The notes: generated by a model from the sequence alone, not told the origin. DNA of 64,000 nucleotides from Cyclobacterium qasimii M12-11B (GCF_000427295.1 NZ_ATNM01000074.1:17992-81991), one strand, 5' to 3'. Positions 36,028 through 45,553 are shown, counted from the first letter of the stretch. Translations and numbers: made by a program.

Positions 36028-36227
36028 TTACTCTTCTTCAAATGCTTTTTTGATTTCATCTGAAGTCATCTTTAATTTTGTTTGCACACTTTCACTAAAT
36101 CACTGGCTTCTTTAACCATTTTAGTTAAATCATCCATTCCTTGCTCACCTTCTTCAAGCTGCTTGACCAAGTGGTCCAACCTGGAAATGGCTTCATCGTA
36201 GCTTAAGTTATCCTTTTTGCTTTTCAT
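36028..36227 (-). CDS. xseB: exodeoxyribonuclease VII small subunit, frame interrupted at a T4 run
   Basis: This gene is too short for a 60-residue open-frame search. From ATG 36227 the sequence reads LSYDEAISRLDHLVKQLEEG..., the XseB signature, but stops at 36072 after AAA CAA AAT TAA. Adding one base in the run at 36076-36079 restores KVCKQKLKMTSDEIKKAFEEE and a stop at 36028, giving 66 residues, the usual XseB length. It overlaps the end of xseA by 20 bp, as is normal for xseAB operons. XseB holds several copies per XseA in the nuclease complex. Both xse genes are broken here, which favours a base-calling problem over true loss. Confidence 0.75.
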
Positions 36228-37535
36228 TTGTCTCTAATTTATTGATAACAGAAGTTATTTTATCCAGTTGGTTATAAGTAACCAATTCATCACCAATTTT
36301 TAGCTTCTGCTTGTTAATTGGCATGCCGTCTTTTTCCGTTTTTGTATAGCCCCGTTGAAGTAGGGTTTGGGGATTTAGCCGGTCAATTGTCTTATCGTAT
36401 TGCAGCAACTTATCTTCTGACTGCTTTAGTCTTCTGTCAATGATTTTTTTAGGTTCTGCTCAAGGTGTTCACACTTGAGGTATTCCTTTTCAGTCCTGTA
36501 CAAAGAAATCCGTCTTGCCTGTTGCGCATAGCGCTCCAGGGATAAGTTGCTTTCGTTTAATTTTTGCCGAAAAAGATTGGTTATCAGATGTGTTTTGTCT
36601 GTTAGCCCTGACTCTTCTGCCTTTAACCTTGCTTGGGTACGCCTTTCGATTGCTACCAGATTGCGATGCAGGCTGTCTTCAAACTCCCTGAAACCGGACA
36701 AAATGAAACTGGCAACGGCAGTAGGTGTTTTGAGCTGGGTATGCGCGACAAGGTCTGCAATGGATTCATCTCTTTCGTGTCCAATCCCTGTCACCACAGG
36801 CAAGCTGGCATTGGCTATGGTCTTGGCCAGCTCATAATCATCAAAACAATCTAAGTCTGTCTGGGCACCTCCTCCACGGACGATGACCAAAAGATCAAAT
36901 TTCTCCTCCATCAATAAATCTTCGATTTGCTGAATGGCCTGGATGATTTGAGGAACCGCATCTTTTCCTTGCATGGCAGCTTGGAAAAGTTGGTAATGAA
37001 TTTTATACCGCTGTGGATTCTGATCCAATTGGTTGATAAAATCTCCATATCCTGCAGCAGTTACAGAGCTTATAATGGCTATTTTTTGACTTACCTTGGG
37101 CAATACATATTGCCTGTTTAGGTCTATCAATCCTTCGTTAGTAAGTCGACTGATGATTTCTTGACGTTTTCGCGCCCTTTCTCCTAAAGTGAAATTTGGG
37201 TCAATGTCTTTAACTACCAAACTTATCCCATACAACTCATGAAACTGAACACTTACCAGTGCCATGATATTCATGCCTCCCTTAAGCGCCGTTCCAGTTG
37301 TACTTTCAAATTTCCTTGAAATAGATTGATAGGTGTAGGACCAGATATTTCCGCGGATTTTAGCTAAAATATTTCCCTCCGATTTTTCTATCAAGTCCAG
37401 GTAAGCATGTCCTCTTACACCAGCCCTTAACTCACCTATTTCTGCAATTACCCAATAGGTAGGAGCGAGGTGACTGTCTAAAGTACTTTTGATCAGCTCG
37501 TTTAGTGAAAGAAGGGAGATTGCTTGCTGCTGCAT
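36208..37535 (-). CDS. xseA: exodeoxyribonuclease VII large subunit, frame interrupted at a T7 run
   Basis: The open frame from 36426 ends early with LEQNLKKSLTED, but one added base in the run 36444-36450 continues it as KKIIDRRLKQSEDKL into the downstream frame (36208-36408, LNPQTLLQRGYTKTEKDG), giving about 440 residues, the family length. Visible features are the N-terminal OB-like region (about 10-110), IAIISSVTAAGYGDFINQL, the active-site block VIVRGGGAQTDLDCFDD, and GIGHERDESIADLVAHTQLKTPTAVA. ATG 37535 was preferred over 37550. It cleaves single-stranded DNA to acid-soluble oligonucleotides with XseB. Confidence 0.85.
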
Positions 37536-37650
37536 CTTACAAATTAACAAAAAATATGCTTAAAAGGCGGAGATTTTTCAGTTCATTTACCTTAGAATAA
37601 TACTGATTCGGCAATTGATTAAGCGGTGGGGGATTGGGGTAATCGGCTTA

Positions 37651-37697
37651 GGTTTTGTCGACATTGTTGTAGAAAGATAACAATTCTGCCAAAATAG
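37651..37697. repeat. dispersed hairpin repeat, copy 3 (degenerate)
   Basis: GGTTTTGTCGACATTGTTGT (37651-37670) pairs with the inverted arm AACAATTCTGCCAAAATA near 37679-37696 over most of its length. The core resembles copies 1 and 2. Confidence 0.5.
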
Positions 37698-37847
37698 AGG
37701 CGCTTTTTTTAATTTTCAATCATTTTTACTGAAAAATATAAATACCGAAGCCTATCAAGGGTCTTGGAGTTCATTATTTACCAGAGATTATAGTTATGAT
37801 GCAACTCTTATAAACAGCTTTCCCATTATTAAACAGGATATAAAAAA

Positions 37848-37883
37848 AGGCCAAATAAAGGCGGAAAACGCTCTATTTGGCCT
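37848..37883 (-). terminator. rho-independent terminator of the sigma operon
   Basis: On the minus strand AGGCCAAATA pairs with TATTTGGCCT (arms at 37874-37883 and 37848-37857), with an inner GAGCG/CGCCTT stem, and is followed by TTTTTTT (the A-run 37842-37848 on the plus strand). Confidence 0.88.
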
Positions 37884-37946
37884 GAATACTTTGTTTTTTA
37901 TTAAATTTTCAAATACGCTCTTTAAAACTTACGGTTTCAGTTGGAT

Positions 37947-38402
37947 TTACTCATTTCTATCTTCCGACCTTGGCTCTCTTTGTTTGCGTTGTAACTTGTA
38001 AATATGACGGGTAAAATCCCTATTGATTTCATTTAATTTCAAAGCTTGTACTGGACTAAGGGCATCTGCTATTTTTCTTAAAAAGACCTTCTCAGCGTTC
38101 ATAAGATTTTCTTGAATGCTAAATCTTTTTTCCATCATTTCCTTTGCTTGAGCATTTGAAATTTGATCATCGCCTATTTTAGAGATGCTACGCATTTCTC
38201 GCATCATTGTATTCCGTTTGTCCTGAAATTCATTGTATAGGGGCCAAAATTTCTCTGCTTGCTCTGGGCTAAGGGATAAGCGATTTGTAATAAATGCCAC
38301 CCTTGCAGCTTCCAGCTTTTCTTTGTCTACCTCATCGTTTTTCTGAGCAAACCCAGAAACGGATAGTATCATTAGTAAGAAAACAATTGCTAAATTTTTC
38401 AT
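37947..38402 (-). CDS. Spy/CpxP-like periplasmic protein
   Basis: From ATG 38402 the protein has 151 residues with a signal peptide (MKNLAIVFLLMILSVSGFAQ). The mature part is helical and charged with RLSLSPEQAEKFWPLYNEF (about 37-55) and ADALSPVQALKLNEINRDF, the LTxxQ-like pattern of Spy/CpxP proteins that bind unfolded proteins or sense envelope stress. It lies at the end of an operon with a sigma factor and a membrane protein, so envelope-stress signalling is likely. The longer frame from ATG 38420 adds six residues and overlaps the preceding gene by 17 bp. Confidence 0.8.
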   Translation of the reverse strand: MKNLAIVFLLMILSVSGFAQKNDEVDKEKLEAARVAFITNRLSLSPEQAEKFWPLYNEFQDKRNTMMREMRSISKIGDDQISNAQAKEMMEKRFSIQENLMNAEKVFLRKIADALSPVQALKLNEINRDFTRHIYKLQRKQREPRSEDRNE

Positions 38403-38403
38403 A

Positions 38404-38775
38404 TTAATAAAATATTTCATTCTCCAATAAACCTTCAGTCACCCATGTCTGATTGCTCCATTCTTCCTCCGTGATGTCATCCAGGAGTTCGTTAGGATTA
38501 TCAGCCAATAACAAAACATCTTCTACATTCCATACGCCAGATTCGATGTAATATTCTACCTCCTCGTTTAATTCTACCTGGTAACTGATAGAAGAGGTAA
38601 CCGTATCACTGCCATTAAATAAAAAGAACCCAATTACCACTACTGCAGCTGCTGCCATACCACTGAGGTAATATTGCAAAGCTCTTGGTTTCCGCTTTTC
38701 AAGAATTTGATCCGGCAAATTTTCAAAGTAATTGTCCGGAGTTTTGAATATATTCTTCTTTGGGAATTTTTCCAT
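38404..38775 (-). CDS. membrane protein, probable anti-sigma factor
   Basis: This 123-residue protein has a cytoplasmic N-terminal part (FKTPDNYFENLPDQILEKRKPRAL), one membrane helix (about 38-55) and an acidic C-terminal region. It lies between an ECF sigma factor gene (32 bp upstream) and a Spy-like gene, the position of anti-sigma factors, but no zinc-binding HxxxCxxC motif is present, so the assignment relies on context. A TTG start at 38802 would add nine residues. The acidic tail ends with EGLLENEIFY. Confidence 0.6.
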   Translation of the reverse strand: MEKFPKKNIFKTPDNYFENLPDQILEKRKPRALQYYLSGMAAAAVVVIGFFLFNGSDTVTSSISYQVELNEEVEYYIESGVWNVEDVLLLADNPNELLDDITEEEWSNQTWVTEGLLENEIFY

Positions 38776-38807
38776 ACGGGTGTTTGACTGTTTTTTTGAC
38801 AATAGGT

Positions 38808-39356
38808 TTAATCCTTGCTCAGAAAATCTTCAATCTTTTTGACAGCATGATGATAACCTGCCTTAAGACTCCCTACACTTGTTTCAGTGATTTTGCTCAT
38901 TTCCTCGTATGGTAGTTCATCGAAATACCTAAGGTTAAAAATCAAACGTTGCTTTGTAGGCAGTTTCAAAATGGCTTTTTGAAGTTTTTTTTCTATCTCA
39001 TTGCCATCCACCAGCGGCGATTGATCTACATAGTTTTCCATCTTTTCGTGATAATCTTCGATTGGAGTGGATAACTTTCTTTTTCTCTTTTCTATAAAAT
39101 TCAAGCTTTCATTGACTGCAATGCGATAAATCCAAGTAAAAAGGGAGGATTTTTGATTGAACTTATGAATGTTCTTGAAAGCTTTAATAAATGTATTCTG
39201 AACCACATCATTCGCATCATCATGAATGATCACCATTTTTCTAACGATACCATAAACATTCCTCTGATATGTTTCTACCAATATCCTAAAACCCTTGTCT
39301 CGGGTTTTGGAGGAATTGATCATTTCCAGAAGTTCAGCGTCGGTTTTAGGCTCCAT
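38808..39356 (-). CDS. ECF-type RNA polymerase sigma factor
   Basis: The 182-residue protein has sigma-2 (VRKMVIIHDDANDVVQNTFIK then KSSLFTWIYRIAVNESLNF, about 38-90) and sigma-4 (ILKLPTKQRLIFNLRYFDELPY with EEMSKITETSVGSLKAGYHHAVKKI, about 130-176). This is the ECF pattern. The following gene is a one-pass membrane protein and a Spy-like gene follows it, so a regulated envelope-stress response is likely. The usual autoregulated promoter was not identified; the start is 63 bp from the end of fmt. Confidence 0.93.
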   Translation of the reverse strand: MEPKTDAELLEMINSSKTRDKGFRILVETYQRNVYGIVRKMVIIHDDANDVVQNTFIKAFKNIHKFNQKSSLFTWIYRIAVNESLNFIEKRKRKLSTPIEDYHEKMENYVDQSPLVDGNEIEKKLQKAILKLPTKQRLIFNLRYFDELPYEEMSKITETSVGSLKAGYHHAVKKIEDFLSKD

Positions 39357-39419
39357 TCATGTCTTTGACTATAATTTAACCAATTGGTTTAATTGTAGCC
39401 TTATTTTTTGTTGAAATAT

Positions 39420-40352
39420 TTATGCAGTGAGCGAATTCCCTCTTAAAAAATCACCAACATCCATTCTTTTCTTGCCTTCCATTTGCAAGTTCAGGATAGA
39501 CAAAACCCCTTCTCCTGTCTGAAAATGCACATAGGTTTTGTTGTCCGTTTTAAAAGAACCTGGCTCTTTATTTGTACCGTCTGTTGCAATGATTTCTGAT
39601 TTAAAAACCTTACAGGTCTTATCATTGATTTTGCACCAGGCAGCTGGGTAGGGGGAAAGGCCTCTAATAAGGTTATGAATAGCAACTGCTGGCTGATTCC
39701 AATTGATTTCTCCTGTCTCCTTGAATATTTTAGGTGCATGATTCAGGGCTTTACCCTCATCCTGCACCTTGGGTTGAATTTCATCCTTTGCGATAGCCTC
39801 TAAAGTTTTCACCACCAAAGTCGATCCTGTTTGCATTAATTTCTCATACAAATCTCCCAAATTTTCCTCTGGCAAAATGGGGACTTCCTCTTGAAATAAA
39901 ATACTCCCCGTATCAATTTCATGCTTTAAAAAGAAGGTAGTCACGCCTGTCTTGGTTTCTCCATTGATAATGGCCCAGTTAATAGGTGCTGCTCCCCGAT
40001 AATCTGGTAATAGCGAAGCGTGAAGGTTGAAAGTACCCATAGGAGGCATGGACCAAACCACTTCAGGTAACATCCTGAAGGCAACCACCACTTGAAGGTC
40101 TGCCTCGTATGATTTTAGGGTTTCGATAAAGTCTGGGCTTTTCAGGTTGGGAGGTTGGAGTACGGGAATAGCATGCTTTACAGCACAATCTTTCACGGGA
40201 GAGCTTTTTGGTTTTCTTCCCCGGCCTTGCAATTTGTCTTGAGCCGTAATCACGGCAATGATATTCCAGCCATTTTCAATTAAGGCTTCCAAAGGGGCTA
40301 CCGCAAATTCCGGTGTACCCATAAATATGATCTTTAAGTCTTTCTTTTCCAT
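39420..40352 (-). CDS. fmt: methionyl-tRNA formyltransferase
   Basis: The 310-residue protein has the Fmt layout: IIFMGTPEFAV (8-18), the folate/catalytic region FNLHASLLPDYRGAAPINWAI (about 107-127) with the SLLPxxRG signature, and GVTTFFLKHEIDTG. It formylates initiator Met-tRNA with 10-formyl-THF. It is 4 bp after the NamZ-type gene, so the two are probably one transcript. The length and motifs are ordinary. Confidence 0.96.
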   Translation of the reverse strand: MEKKDLKIIFMGTPEFAVAPLEALIENGWNIIAVITAQDKLQGRGRKPKSSPVKDCAVKHAIPVLQPPNLKSPDFIETLKSYEADLQVVVAFRMLPEVVWSMPPMGTFNLHASLLPDYRGAAPINWAIINGETKTGVTTFFLKHEIDTGSILFQEEVPILPEENLGDLYEKLMQTGSTLVVKTLEAIAKDEIQPKVQDEGKALNHAPKIFKETGEINWNQPAVAIHNLIRGLSPYPAAWCKINDKTCKVFKSEIIATDGTNKEPGSFKTDNKTYVHFQTGEGVLSILNLQMEGKKRMDVGDFLRGNSLTA

Positions 40353-40356
40353 TGTT

Positions 40357-41574
40357 CTATTCGTAGATCAGGTATTGCTTTCTTTTAACTTTGTAGCTGT
40401 CTAGTCCCTGCTTCCAGGTGGACCTGATGTTTTCTTCTGATTCTCCAGCAATGATTAATTTCCTTAACTCATCAGAACCTGCAAGCTTGTCAAAAAAGGC
40501 ATTGAAAAAAGCGGGGCCTTTGTTGGCTATTTTATAGGTCTCTAACAGGTAAGATAACGTGAACTGGTGGGAAAGGGGTTCTTCTCTTAAATCCTTGCCG
40601 TAGCAAAGTTTATCCTGCTGAGGGGGGTATTTGGACATGCCATCAATACTCACAGGGGTAAAAGTAAAATCTCCAAACTTGGCATCTGGATAGCCATATA
40701 CCTGAAAAGGAAATAGTGTTCCTCTTCCTAAACTAACGTCAGTACCTTCGAAAAAACAAAGGGAAGGGTACAAACGGATTGAAACATCATTTGGCAAATT
40801 TGGTGAAGGTTTTACTGGCAATGAATAAGGGATTTCGTGTTTCCAGTTTGCTACAGGCACTACTTCTATGGGTGCCTTTACCCCGTTTTTGAGCCATCCC
40901 TCTCCATTGATCATCTGTGCCAACTCAGCAACGGTAAGGCCATGAACAATAGGAATAGGGTGCATTCCAACAAAGCTTTCATATCCTTTTTGAAGGATTG
41001 GCCCATCTATATAGTCTCCATTGGGATTGGGCCTGTCAAATATCATCAGCGTTTTGTTTTGTTCCGCACAAGCTTCCATTAAGTAATGCAAGGTGCTGAT
41101 AAACGTATAAAAGCGAATTCCCACATCCTGAATGTCGAAAATCACTATGTCCACATCAGCAAGGGCCTCAATGGAAGGTTTTTTTGATTTGCCATAAAGA
41201 GAAACCAATGGAAGGCCGGTTTTAGGATCCACCGTATTGTCCACCTTTTCGCCAGCATCTGCATCTCCTCTGAAACCATGCTCGGGAACAAACACTTTCT
41301 TGACTTCAATGCCCTGTTCTAGCAGAAAATCTACCAAGTGTAAATTGTCTTTGGAGGTCAGTATACTTGTTTGGTTAACTGCCAAAGCCACTCTTTTTCC
41401 AATCAGTTTAGGTAAATAAACTCCCGGCCGGTCAGCGCCAGGAAGGACCACTTTAGGTGCTTCTATAGGGCTTGGTTCATCTATGGAGCGGCTGTCATTG
41501 TCCGGTTTACTTTTACAAAAAGTCATGTTACCAAACAAAAAAGCCAGGATAAGTATTAATTTAGTCTGCTTCAT
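40357..41574 (-). CDS. DUF1343/NamZ-type exo-beta-N-acetylmuramidase lipoprotein
   Basis: The ATG at 41574 gives 405 residues with a lipoprotein signal (LILILAFLFGNMTFC, Cys20). The rest matches DUF1343: NQTSIL, VFVPEHGFRGDADAG (Glu in PEHG is a candidate catalytic residue), LYGKSKKPS, DVDIVIFDIQDVGIRFYT, DRPNPNG, and a late NDVSIRLYPSLCFFEGTDVSLGRG. NamZ from Bacillus releases terminal N-acetylmuramic acid in peptidoglycan recycling. It is in the outer membrane or periplasm by its signal. A longer in-frame start at 41613 was rejected as it lies before the signal. Confidence 0.9.
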   Translation of the reverse strand: MKQTKLILILAFLFGNMTFCKSKPDNDSRSIDEPSPIEAPKVVLPGADRPGVYLPKLIGKRVALAVNQTSILTSKDNLHLVDFLLEQGIEVKKVFVPEHGFRGDADAGEKVDNTVDPKTGLPLVSLYGKSKKPSIEALADVDIVIFDIQDVGIRFYTFISTLHYLMEACAEQNKTLMIFDRPNPNGDYIDGPILQKGYESFVGMHPIPIVHGLTVAELAQMINGEGWLKNGVKAPIEVVPVANWKHEIPYSLPVKPSPNLPNDVSIRLYPSLCFFEGTDVSLGRGTLFPFQVYGYPDAKFGDFTFTPVSIDGMSKYPPQQDKLCYGKDLREEPLSHQFTLSYLLETYKIANKGPAFFNAFFDKLAGSDELRKLIIAGESEENIRSTWKQGLDSYKVKRKQYLIYE

Positions 41575-41612
41575 GTTAATTTGCGTTTCGGTTAACAAAA
41601 TAAACGACTTCA

Positions 41613-42833
41613 TTGAACCTTTCCTACTTCATTGCAAAAAGAATCAGTTTTAAAAAGACTGGCGGTTTCACCGGAACCATCCATCGGATTGCTGTAGCCA
41701 GTATTGCGCTAGGGTTGTCCATAATGATCATTTCCTTTTTGATTTTGGGAGGTTTTCAATCGGTTATTTCGAATAAGGTATTCTCCTTTACGGGACATTA
41801 TCAGGTCAATCGCTTTGTGATGAGTCAATCCCTTGAGGATTCGCCAACGAGTACCGATAGTGATTTTTATACCAATTACCGAGACAGGGATTATATCCGA
41901 CATGTTCAGGTTTTTGCCAATAAACCAGGCCTCATCAAAGGGGAGGAAGAGGTTGAAGGAGTAATGATGAAAGGGGTAGGGCGTGATTTTGACAGTCTGG
42001 CTTTCAAACCATCTCTGGTAAAAGGGCGGTTTATTCAATTTGGGGAAGCGGGCACCTCTTCCAATGAGATTGTGGTCAGTACCAAAATTGCCAGAAAAAT
42101 GCTTCTGGACGTTGGAAGTAAGGTCACCATGTATTTTGTACAAGACCCTCCCCGGTTTAGAAGATTGGAAGTGGTGGGATTGTATGAAACCTTTCTGGAA
42201 GATTTTGATGATAAATTCATTCTGGGCGACATCCGGGTTATCCAAGTGTTGAATAACTGGGATGAGGACAAGGTGGGAGGCTTTGAAGTCTTTTTAAAAG
42301 ATCCTGAAAAAATTGACCTTTATGAAGATGAGTTGTACGAAAGTATCGATTACGACCTGAGACTTACCAAAGTAACGGATAGGTTCATTCAGATTTTTGA
42401 CTGGCTTGAATTGTTGAACAACAATGTCTATGTGTTTTTAGCATTGATTCTGTTCGTTGCTTCTTTTAATATGGTGTCCATTCTCTTTATCCTGATTATG
42501 GAGCGCACCTCTATGATTGGCTTGTTGAAAGCACTGGGCAGCACCAATCAACAGATCCGAAATATTTTTATCTGGAATGGAATCCGCATTATCGGAAGGG
42601 GTATGTTGTTGGGTAACTTGATTGGTTTGGGCTTTGGCTTGATTCAACAAACCACGCATCTTTTGAAACTTGATGCCGAAAATTATTACATGAGTTATGT
42701 GCCTATTGTTTGGGACTGGCCAATCATTCTAGGATTGAATGTATTGATATTGGTGATTACTACAGTAGTATTGTTTATCCCTGCAGTGATTATCAGTAAC
42801 GTAAACCCAATCAAATCTATTAAATTTGATTAA
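41613..42833 (+). CDS. FtsX/LolE-type ABC transporter permease
   Basis: The 406-residue protein has one N-terminal membrane helix (about 27-47), a large periplasmic loop with a MacB/PCD-like fold (about 55-265), and three C-terminal helices (about 270-296, 330-350, 375-398) with the FtsX-domain block SFNMVSILFILIMERTSMIG. It resembles LolC/LolE permeases of lipoprotein export or related MacB systems. No ATPase gene is adjacent, so its partner must be encoded elsewhere. The start is a TTG, and the gene starts on the same base as an upstream reading of NamZ on the other strand. It ends convergent with the mannosyltransferase gene. Confidence 0.9.
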   Translation: MNLSYFIAKRISFKKTGGFTGTIHRIAVASIALGLSIMIISFLILGGFQSVISNKVFSFTGHYQVNRFVMSQSLEDSPTSTDSDFYTNYRDRDYIRHVQVFANKPGLIKGEEEVEGVMMKGVGRDFDSLAFKPSLVKGRFIQFGEAGTSSNEIVVSTKIARKMLLDVGSKVTMYFVQDPPRFRRLEVVGLYETFLEDFDDKFILGDIRVIQVLNNWDEDKVGGFEVFLKDPEKIDLYEDELYESIDYDLRLTKVTDRFIQIFDWLELLNNNVYVFLALILFVASFNMVSILFILIMERTSMIGLLKALGSTNQQIRNIFIWNGIRIIGRGMLLGNLIGLGFGLIQQTTHLLKLDAENYYMSYVPIVWDWPIILGLNVLILVITTVVLFIPAVIISNVNPIKSIKFD

Positions 42834-43566
42834 CCCGTTTAGGTTTAACAAAGATGCTTTTTACTTTCATATAAATCACACCGAGGATCGCCTCTCTAAA
42901 AATGTGCTTGGACATCTTTGAAGTCCCTCGGGTACGGTCAGTAAAAATGATGGGTACTTCTAGTATATCAAAACCCATTTTCCAGGCGGTAAATTTCATT
43001 TCTATCTGAAAAGCATAGCCGATAAATTTTACTTTGTCCAATTGAATTGACTCCAGAACCTTTCTATGGTAGCAGACAAAACCAGCAGTGGTGTCTTTAA
43101 TAGGGATACCAGTAATAAACTGAACATATTTGCTGGCAAAGAAGGACATTAAGACCCTTCCCATAGGCCAATTGACTACGTTTACGCCAGAGACGTACCT
43201 TGAGCCGATTACCAAGTCATGATTGCCTTTTACGGCAGCAGTATACAGAACACTTAAGTCTTGAGGATTATGGGAAAAATCTGCATCCATTTCAAAGATG
43301 TACTCGTAACCTTCTTTTAAGGCATAAGCAAAGCCTTCAAGGTAGGCAGTTCCTAATCCGAGTTTACCTTTTCTTACGATGAGGGAGAGACGCTCTGAAT
43401 AGGTTTCCTGCAATTGCATTACCAAATTGGAAGTTCCGTCAGGCGAATTGTCATCTATCACCAATAAGTCAAAGTCTTCTGGCAAGGCCATAACTTCAAC
43501 GATGAGATCCTGGATATTCTCCATCTCATTAAATGTAGGAACGATGACGAGTTTACTGCTTTTCAT
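42820..43566 (-). CDS. polyprenol monophosphomannose synthase (GT2)
   Basis: This 248-residue GT2 enzyme has VIVPTFNEMENIQDL (7-21), DDNSPDGTS (37-45), EMDADFSHNP (92-101; DxD motif) and TDRTRGTSKMSKHIF near 208-222, typical of DPM1-type synthases. It transfers mannose from GDP-mannose to polyprenyl phosphate. It lacks a C-terminal membrane anchor. The GT39 glycosyltransferase gene at 49675 could use the product. It overlaps the ABC permease gene by 14 bp at their 3' ends. Confidence 0.93.
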   Translation of the reverse strand: MKSSKLVIVPTFNEMENIQDLIVEVMALPEDFDLLVIDDNSPDGTSNLVMQLQETYSERLSLIVRKGKLGLGTAYLEGFAYALKEGYEYIFEMDADFSHNPQDLSVLYTAAVKGNHDLVIGSRYVSGVNVVNWPMGRVLMSFFASKYVQFITGIPIKDTTAGFVCYHRKVLESIQLDKVKFIGYAFQIEMKFTAWKMGFDILEVPIIFTDRTRGTSKMSKHIFREAILGVIYMKVKSIFVKPKRVNQI

Positions 43567-43676
43567 ATTTAAGAATACAAAAGTATAATTTAATACGGAA
43601 TATACTTCTGAGAACTGAAAAATTTGAAAAGCGGTAAAGGTTAAAGAATGTGAAATAGAATAGGGAATGCGATTAT

Positions 43677-44480
43677 CTATCGGCTATCGACGCAACTCAA
43701 TTGTTGTTGCTCTTTGGCATAAGCATTGCCATTAAGGGCAGCCGTTTCCAAGTCAAAGCAAGATTGTCTGGGGTTTTTTTCCATTAAGCAAACAGCCCTT
43801 CTTGCCAGGGCTTCATAATGCTTGGGATTCATTTCCAGTACAGTATCAAAATCTTCTAGCGCCCAGCTTTTATATCCCAATGTCATAAGGGCCAAACCCC
43901 GGTTAAAATGGGCACTGATATTGTTTGGTTCCAGTTCAATGTATCTATTAAAGGTAACAACCGCTCCTAAACCATCTCCAAGAAGGCCCATAGCGATTCC
44001 TTTATAATAATGGGGATTGGGTTCCTCAGGTTTAATACTACTGGCCAAATCTAAAAATTCGATGGAACTTTTATAACGTTCGTTTTTAATCATTGCCCTG
44101 GACAGGGATACTAGAATATCATAATCTTCAGGCTCAAGCATTGCTGCTAAGAGGTAGTTTTTTTCAGCTTCTTTAAAATCACCCCTGTCCCAGGCAATTT
44201 TCCCTATACCGGCATAGGCATAACCATATTCAGGATTTAAAACAATGATCTTTTTGTAATCTGCCAAAGCCTCAGCATATTTCCCCATCTCCTCATAGGC
44301 TCTACCCCGAAGATGGAGTGTCTTGAGGTCTGTAATGCTTACAAAAAGCACTTTGCTAAATTCTTCTATTGCTTCTTCATATGCGCCGCTGTTGTAAAGC
44401 TGTTCGCCAGTTTTGAAATCTCCAAAGCAGCCTGTTAGTGAAGAACAGGATATAACTATTATTAACCCCTTATACCACAT
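43677..44480 (-). CDS. TPR repeat lipoprotein
   Basis: The 267-residue protein begins with a lipoprotein signal (SCSSLTGC lipobox, Cys18). Six or seven tetratricopeptide repeats follow (for example EQLYNSGAYEEAIEEFSKVL, RGRAYEEMGKYAEALADYKKI, AGIGKIAWDRGDFKEAEKNYLLA, FNRGLALMTLGYKSWALEDFD). TPR proteins of this kind serve as scaffolds in envelope assembly or secretion; no partner is obvious nearby. The final part has RAVCLMEKNPRQSCF with two Cys residues. Confidence 0.9.
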   Translation of the reverse strand: MWYKGLIIVISCSSLTGCFGDFKTGEQLYNSGAYEEAIEEFSKVLFVSITDLKTLHLRGRAYEEMGKYAEALADYKKIIVLNPEYGYAYAGIGKIAWDRGDFKEAEKNYLLAAMLEPEDYDILVSLSRAMIKNERYKSSIEFLDLASSIKPEEPNPHYYKGIAMGLLGDGLGAVVTFNRYIELEPNNISAHFNRGLALMTLGYKSWALEDFDTVLEMNPKHYEALARRAVCLMEKNPRQSCFDLETAALNGNAYAKEQQQLSCVDSR

Positions 44481-44686
44481 ACGATTATGTCTATTAAATG
44501 ATTAGTTCAATATAATAGATAAATTTTATTCTTGCAAATAATTAATCTGCATTTTTTATATTTTAAAGATTTAGTCTAAAGCATCCATTGGATAAAGTAT
44601 AGGTTTTCAAGCTAACATTGGTCAAGTTAAAATTAAGCCCAAATTCGAAAACCTGGGCAAGATAAAAGGATTGTAGCCTTACTTTT

Positions 44687-45064
44687 TCATCTAATAGAAA
44701 GTAATCCTTTATAGTGAGCCCTGTTTCGATAGGCTAGAAATAAAGTAGCAGCTAAGACAGAAATGGCAACAGGCAACCCTTCAGGTGCAAGGAATACATG
44801 TACCCCAACAATATTCACTACTATAGGAAAGATTATTACCGTTGCCAATGGAACAAAGCGTCCGGTGATAAACGAGATCCCACATGCCAATTCAATGGCT
44901 TTAACGATGGGCATTAAATAGAATGAGGCATCAAGTCCTTCATTAAAGGTTTTCATGTCTCCTGTCAACTCGGGCTGGGGCACTAAGTTTAAAAAGTACA
45001 TCACTGAGGCAAAGAGGAACAGTGCACCTAGAAGAACACGAACAATTATGGTTGCAATTTTCAT
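44687..45064 (-). CDS. DoxX-like membrane protein
   Basis: The 125-residue protein has four membrane helices with the DoxX-type start ATIIVRVLLGALFLFASVMYFLN (about 4-26) and a helix 2 with PIVKAIELACGISFITGRFVPLA. DoxX family members are small membrane proteins linked to redox or stress functions. It is the last gene of a VOC/NTF2/VOC/DoxX operon on the minus strand. The gap to the VOC gene is 48 bp. Confidence 0.85.
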   Translation of the reverse strand: MKIATIIVRVLLGALFLFASVMYFLNLVPQPELTGDMKTFNEGLDASFYLMPIVKAIELACGISFITGRFVPLATVIIFPIVVNIVGVHVFLAPEGLPVAISVLAATLFLAYRNRAHYKGLLSIR

Positions 45065-45112
45065 TTGTTTGACATTTAAGGGTTACTTTATTTCATTTAA
45101 GACTGAAAAGTA

Positions 45113-45553
45113 TCATGCCTTCTCTCCACAATTGAACATCCAATGAACGCCAAACTTGTCGGTACAACTGCCGTAATAGTCACCCCAAAACATTTCCTGA
45201 AGTTCTTGGGTAACGTGTCCCTCTGTGGAAAGGGCACCAAATAGTTTTTTGGTTTCCTTACGCGTGTCTGGTTGAAGGTTGATATAAGAATTGTTGCCAA
45301 AATTAATATTGAAGCCCATTGATTCGGGCGCATCAGTACCCATTAAGCTATGGACGCCTAGAATTCTCAATTCAATGTGCATGATAAGCTTTTTGTCTGC
45401 CTCAGGTAAAGGGGGCACGTCCTCTTGAGGCGGAATGTCGCCAAATCTCATGGGGCCATTCCCAAAGAATTCACCACCAAAAACAGATTTGTAAAAGTTA
45501 AATGCTTCCTCCGTATTGCGAGGAAAATTGAGGTAAGTGCTAACTGAAGCCAT
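45113..45553 (-). CDS. VOC family protein, PhnB/3-demethylubiquinone methyltransferase-like
   Basis: The ATG at 45553 (146 residues) is followed by ASVSTYLNFPRNTEEAFNFYKSVFGGEF, the typical PhnB-like start, and ends with FWGDYYGSCTDKFGVHWMFNCG. An upstream frame start at 45604 adds 17 residues of unlikely character. Proteins of this group have a glyoxalase/bleomycin-resistance fold and mostly unknown substrates. It belongs to the four-gene operon with the NTF2-like and second VOC gene. Confidence 0.9.
   Translation of the reverse strand: MASVSTYLNFPRNTEEAFNFYKSVFGGEFFGNGPMRFGDIPPQEDVPPLPEADKKLIMHIELRILGVHSLMGTDAPESMGFNINFGNNSYINLQPDTRKETKKLFGALSTEGHVTQELQEMFWGDYYGSCTDKFGVHWMFNCGEKA

Larger units (their letters stand above)
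37536..37946. other. intergenic region with hairpin repeat and terminator
   Basis: This 411-bp region separates xseA from the Spy-like gene. It holds the dispersed hairpin at 37651-37697 and the terminator of the minus-strand sigma operon at 37848-37883. It should also carry the xseA promoter, which I could not place. Confidence 0.6.

Noticed and set aside
41613..41613. Bidirectional start shared by NamZ and the ABC permease
   Set aside because: The NamZ ATG at 41613 lies before the lipoprotein signal, so ATG 41574 is the better start and the sharing is a coincidence.
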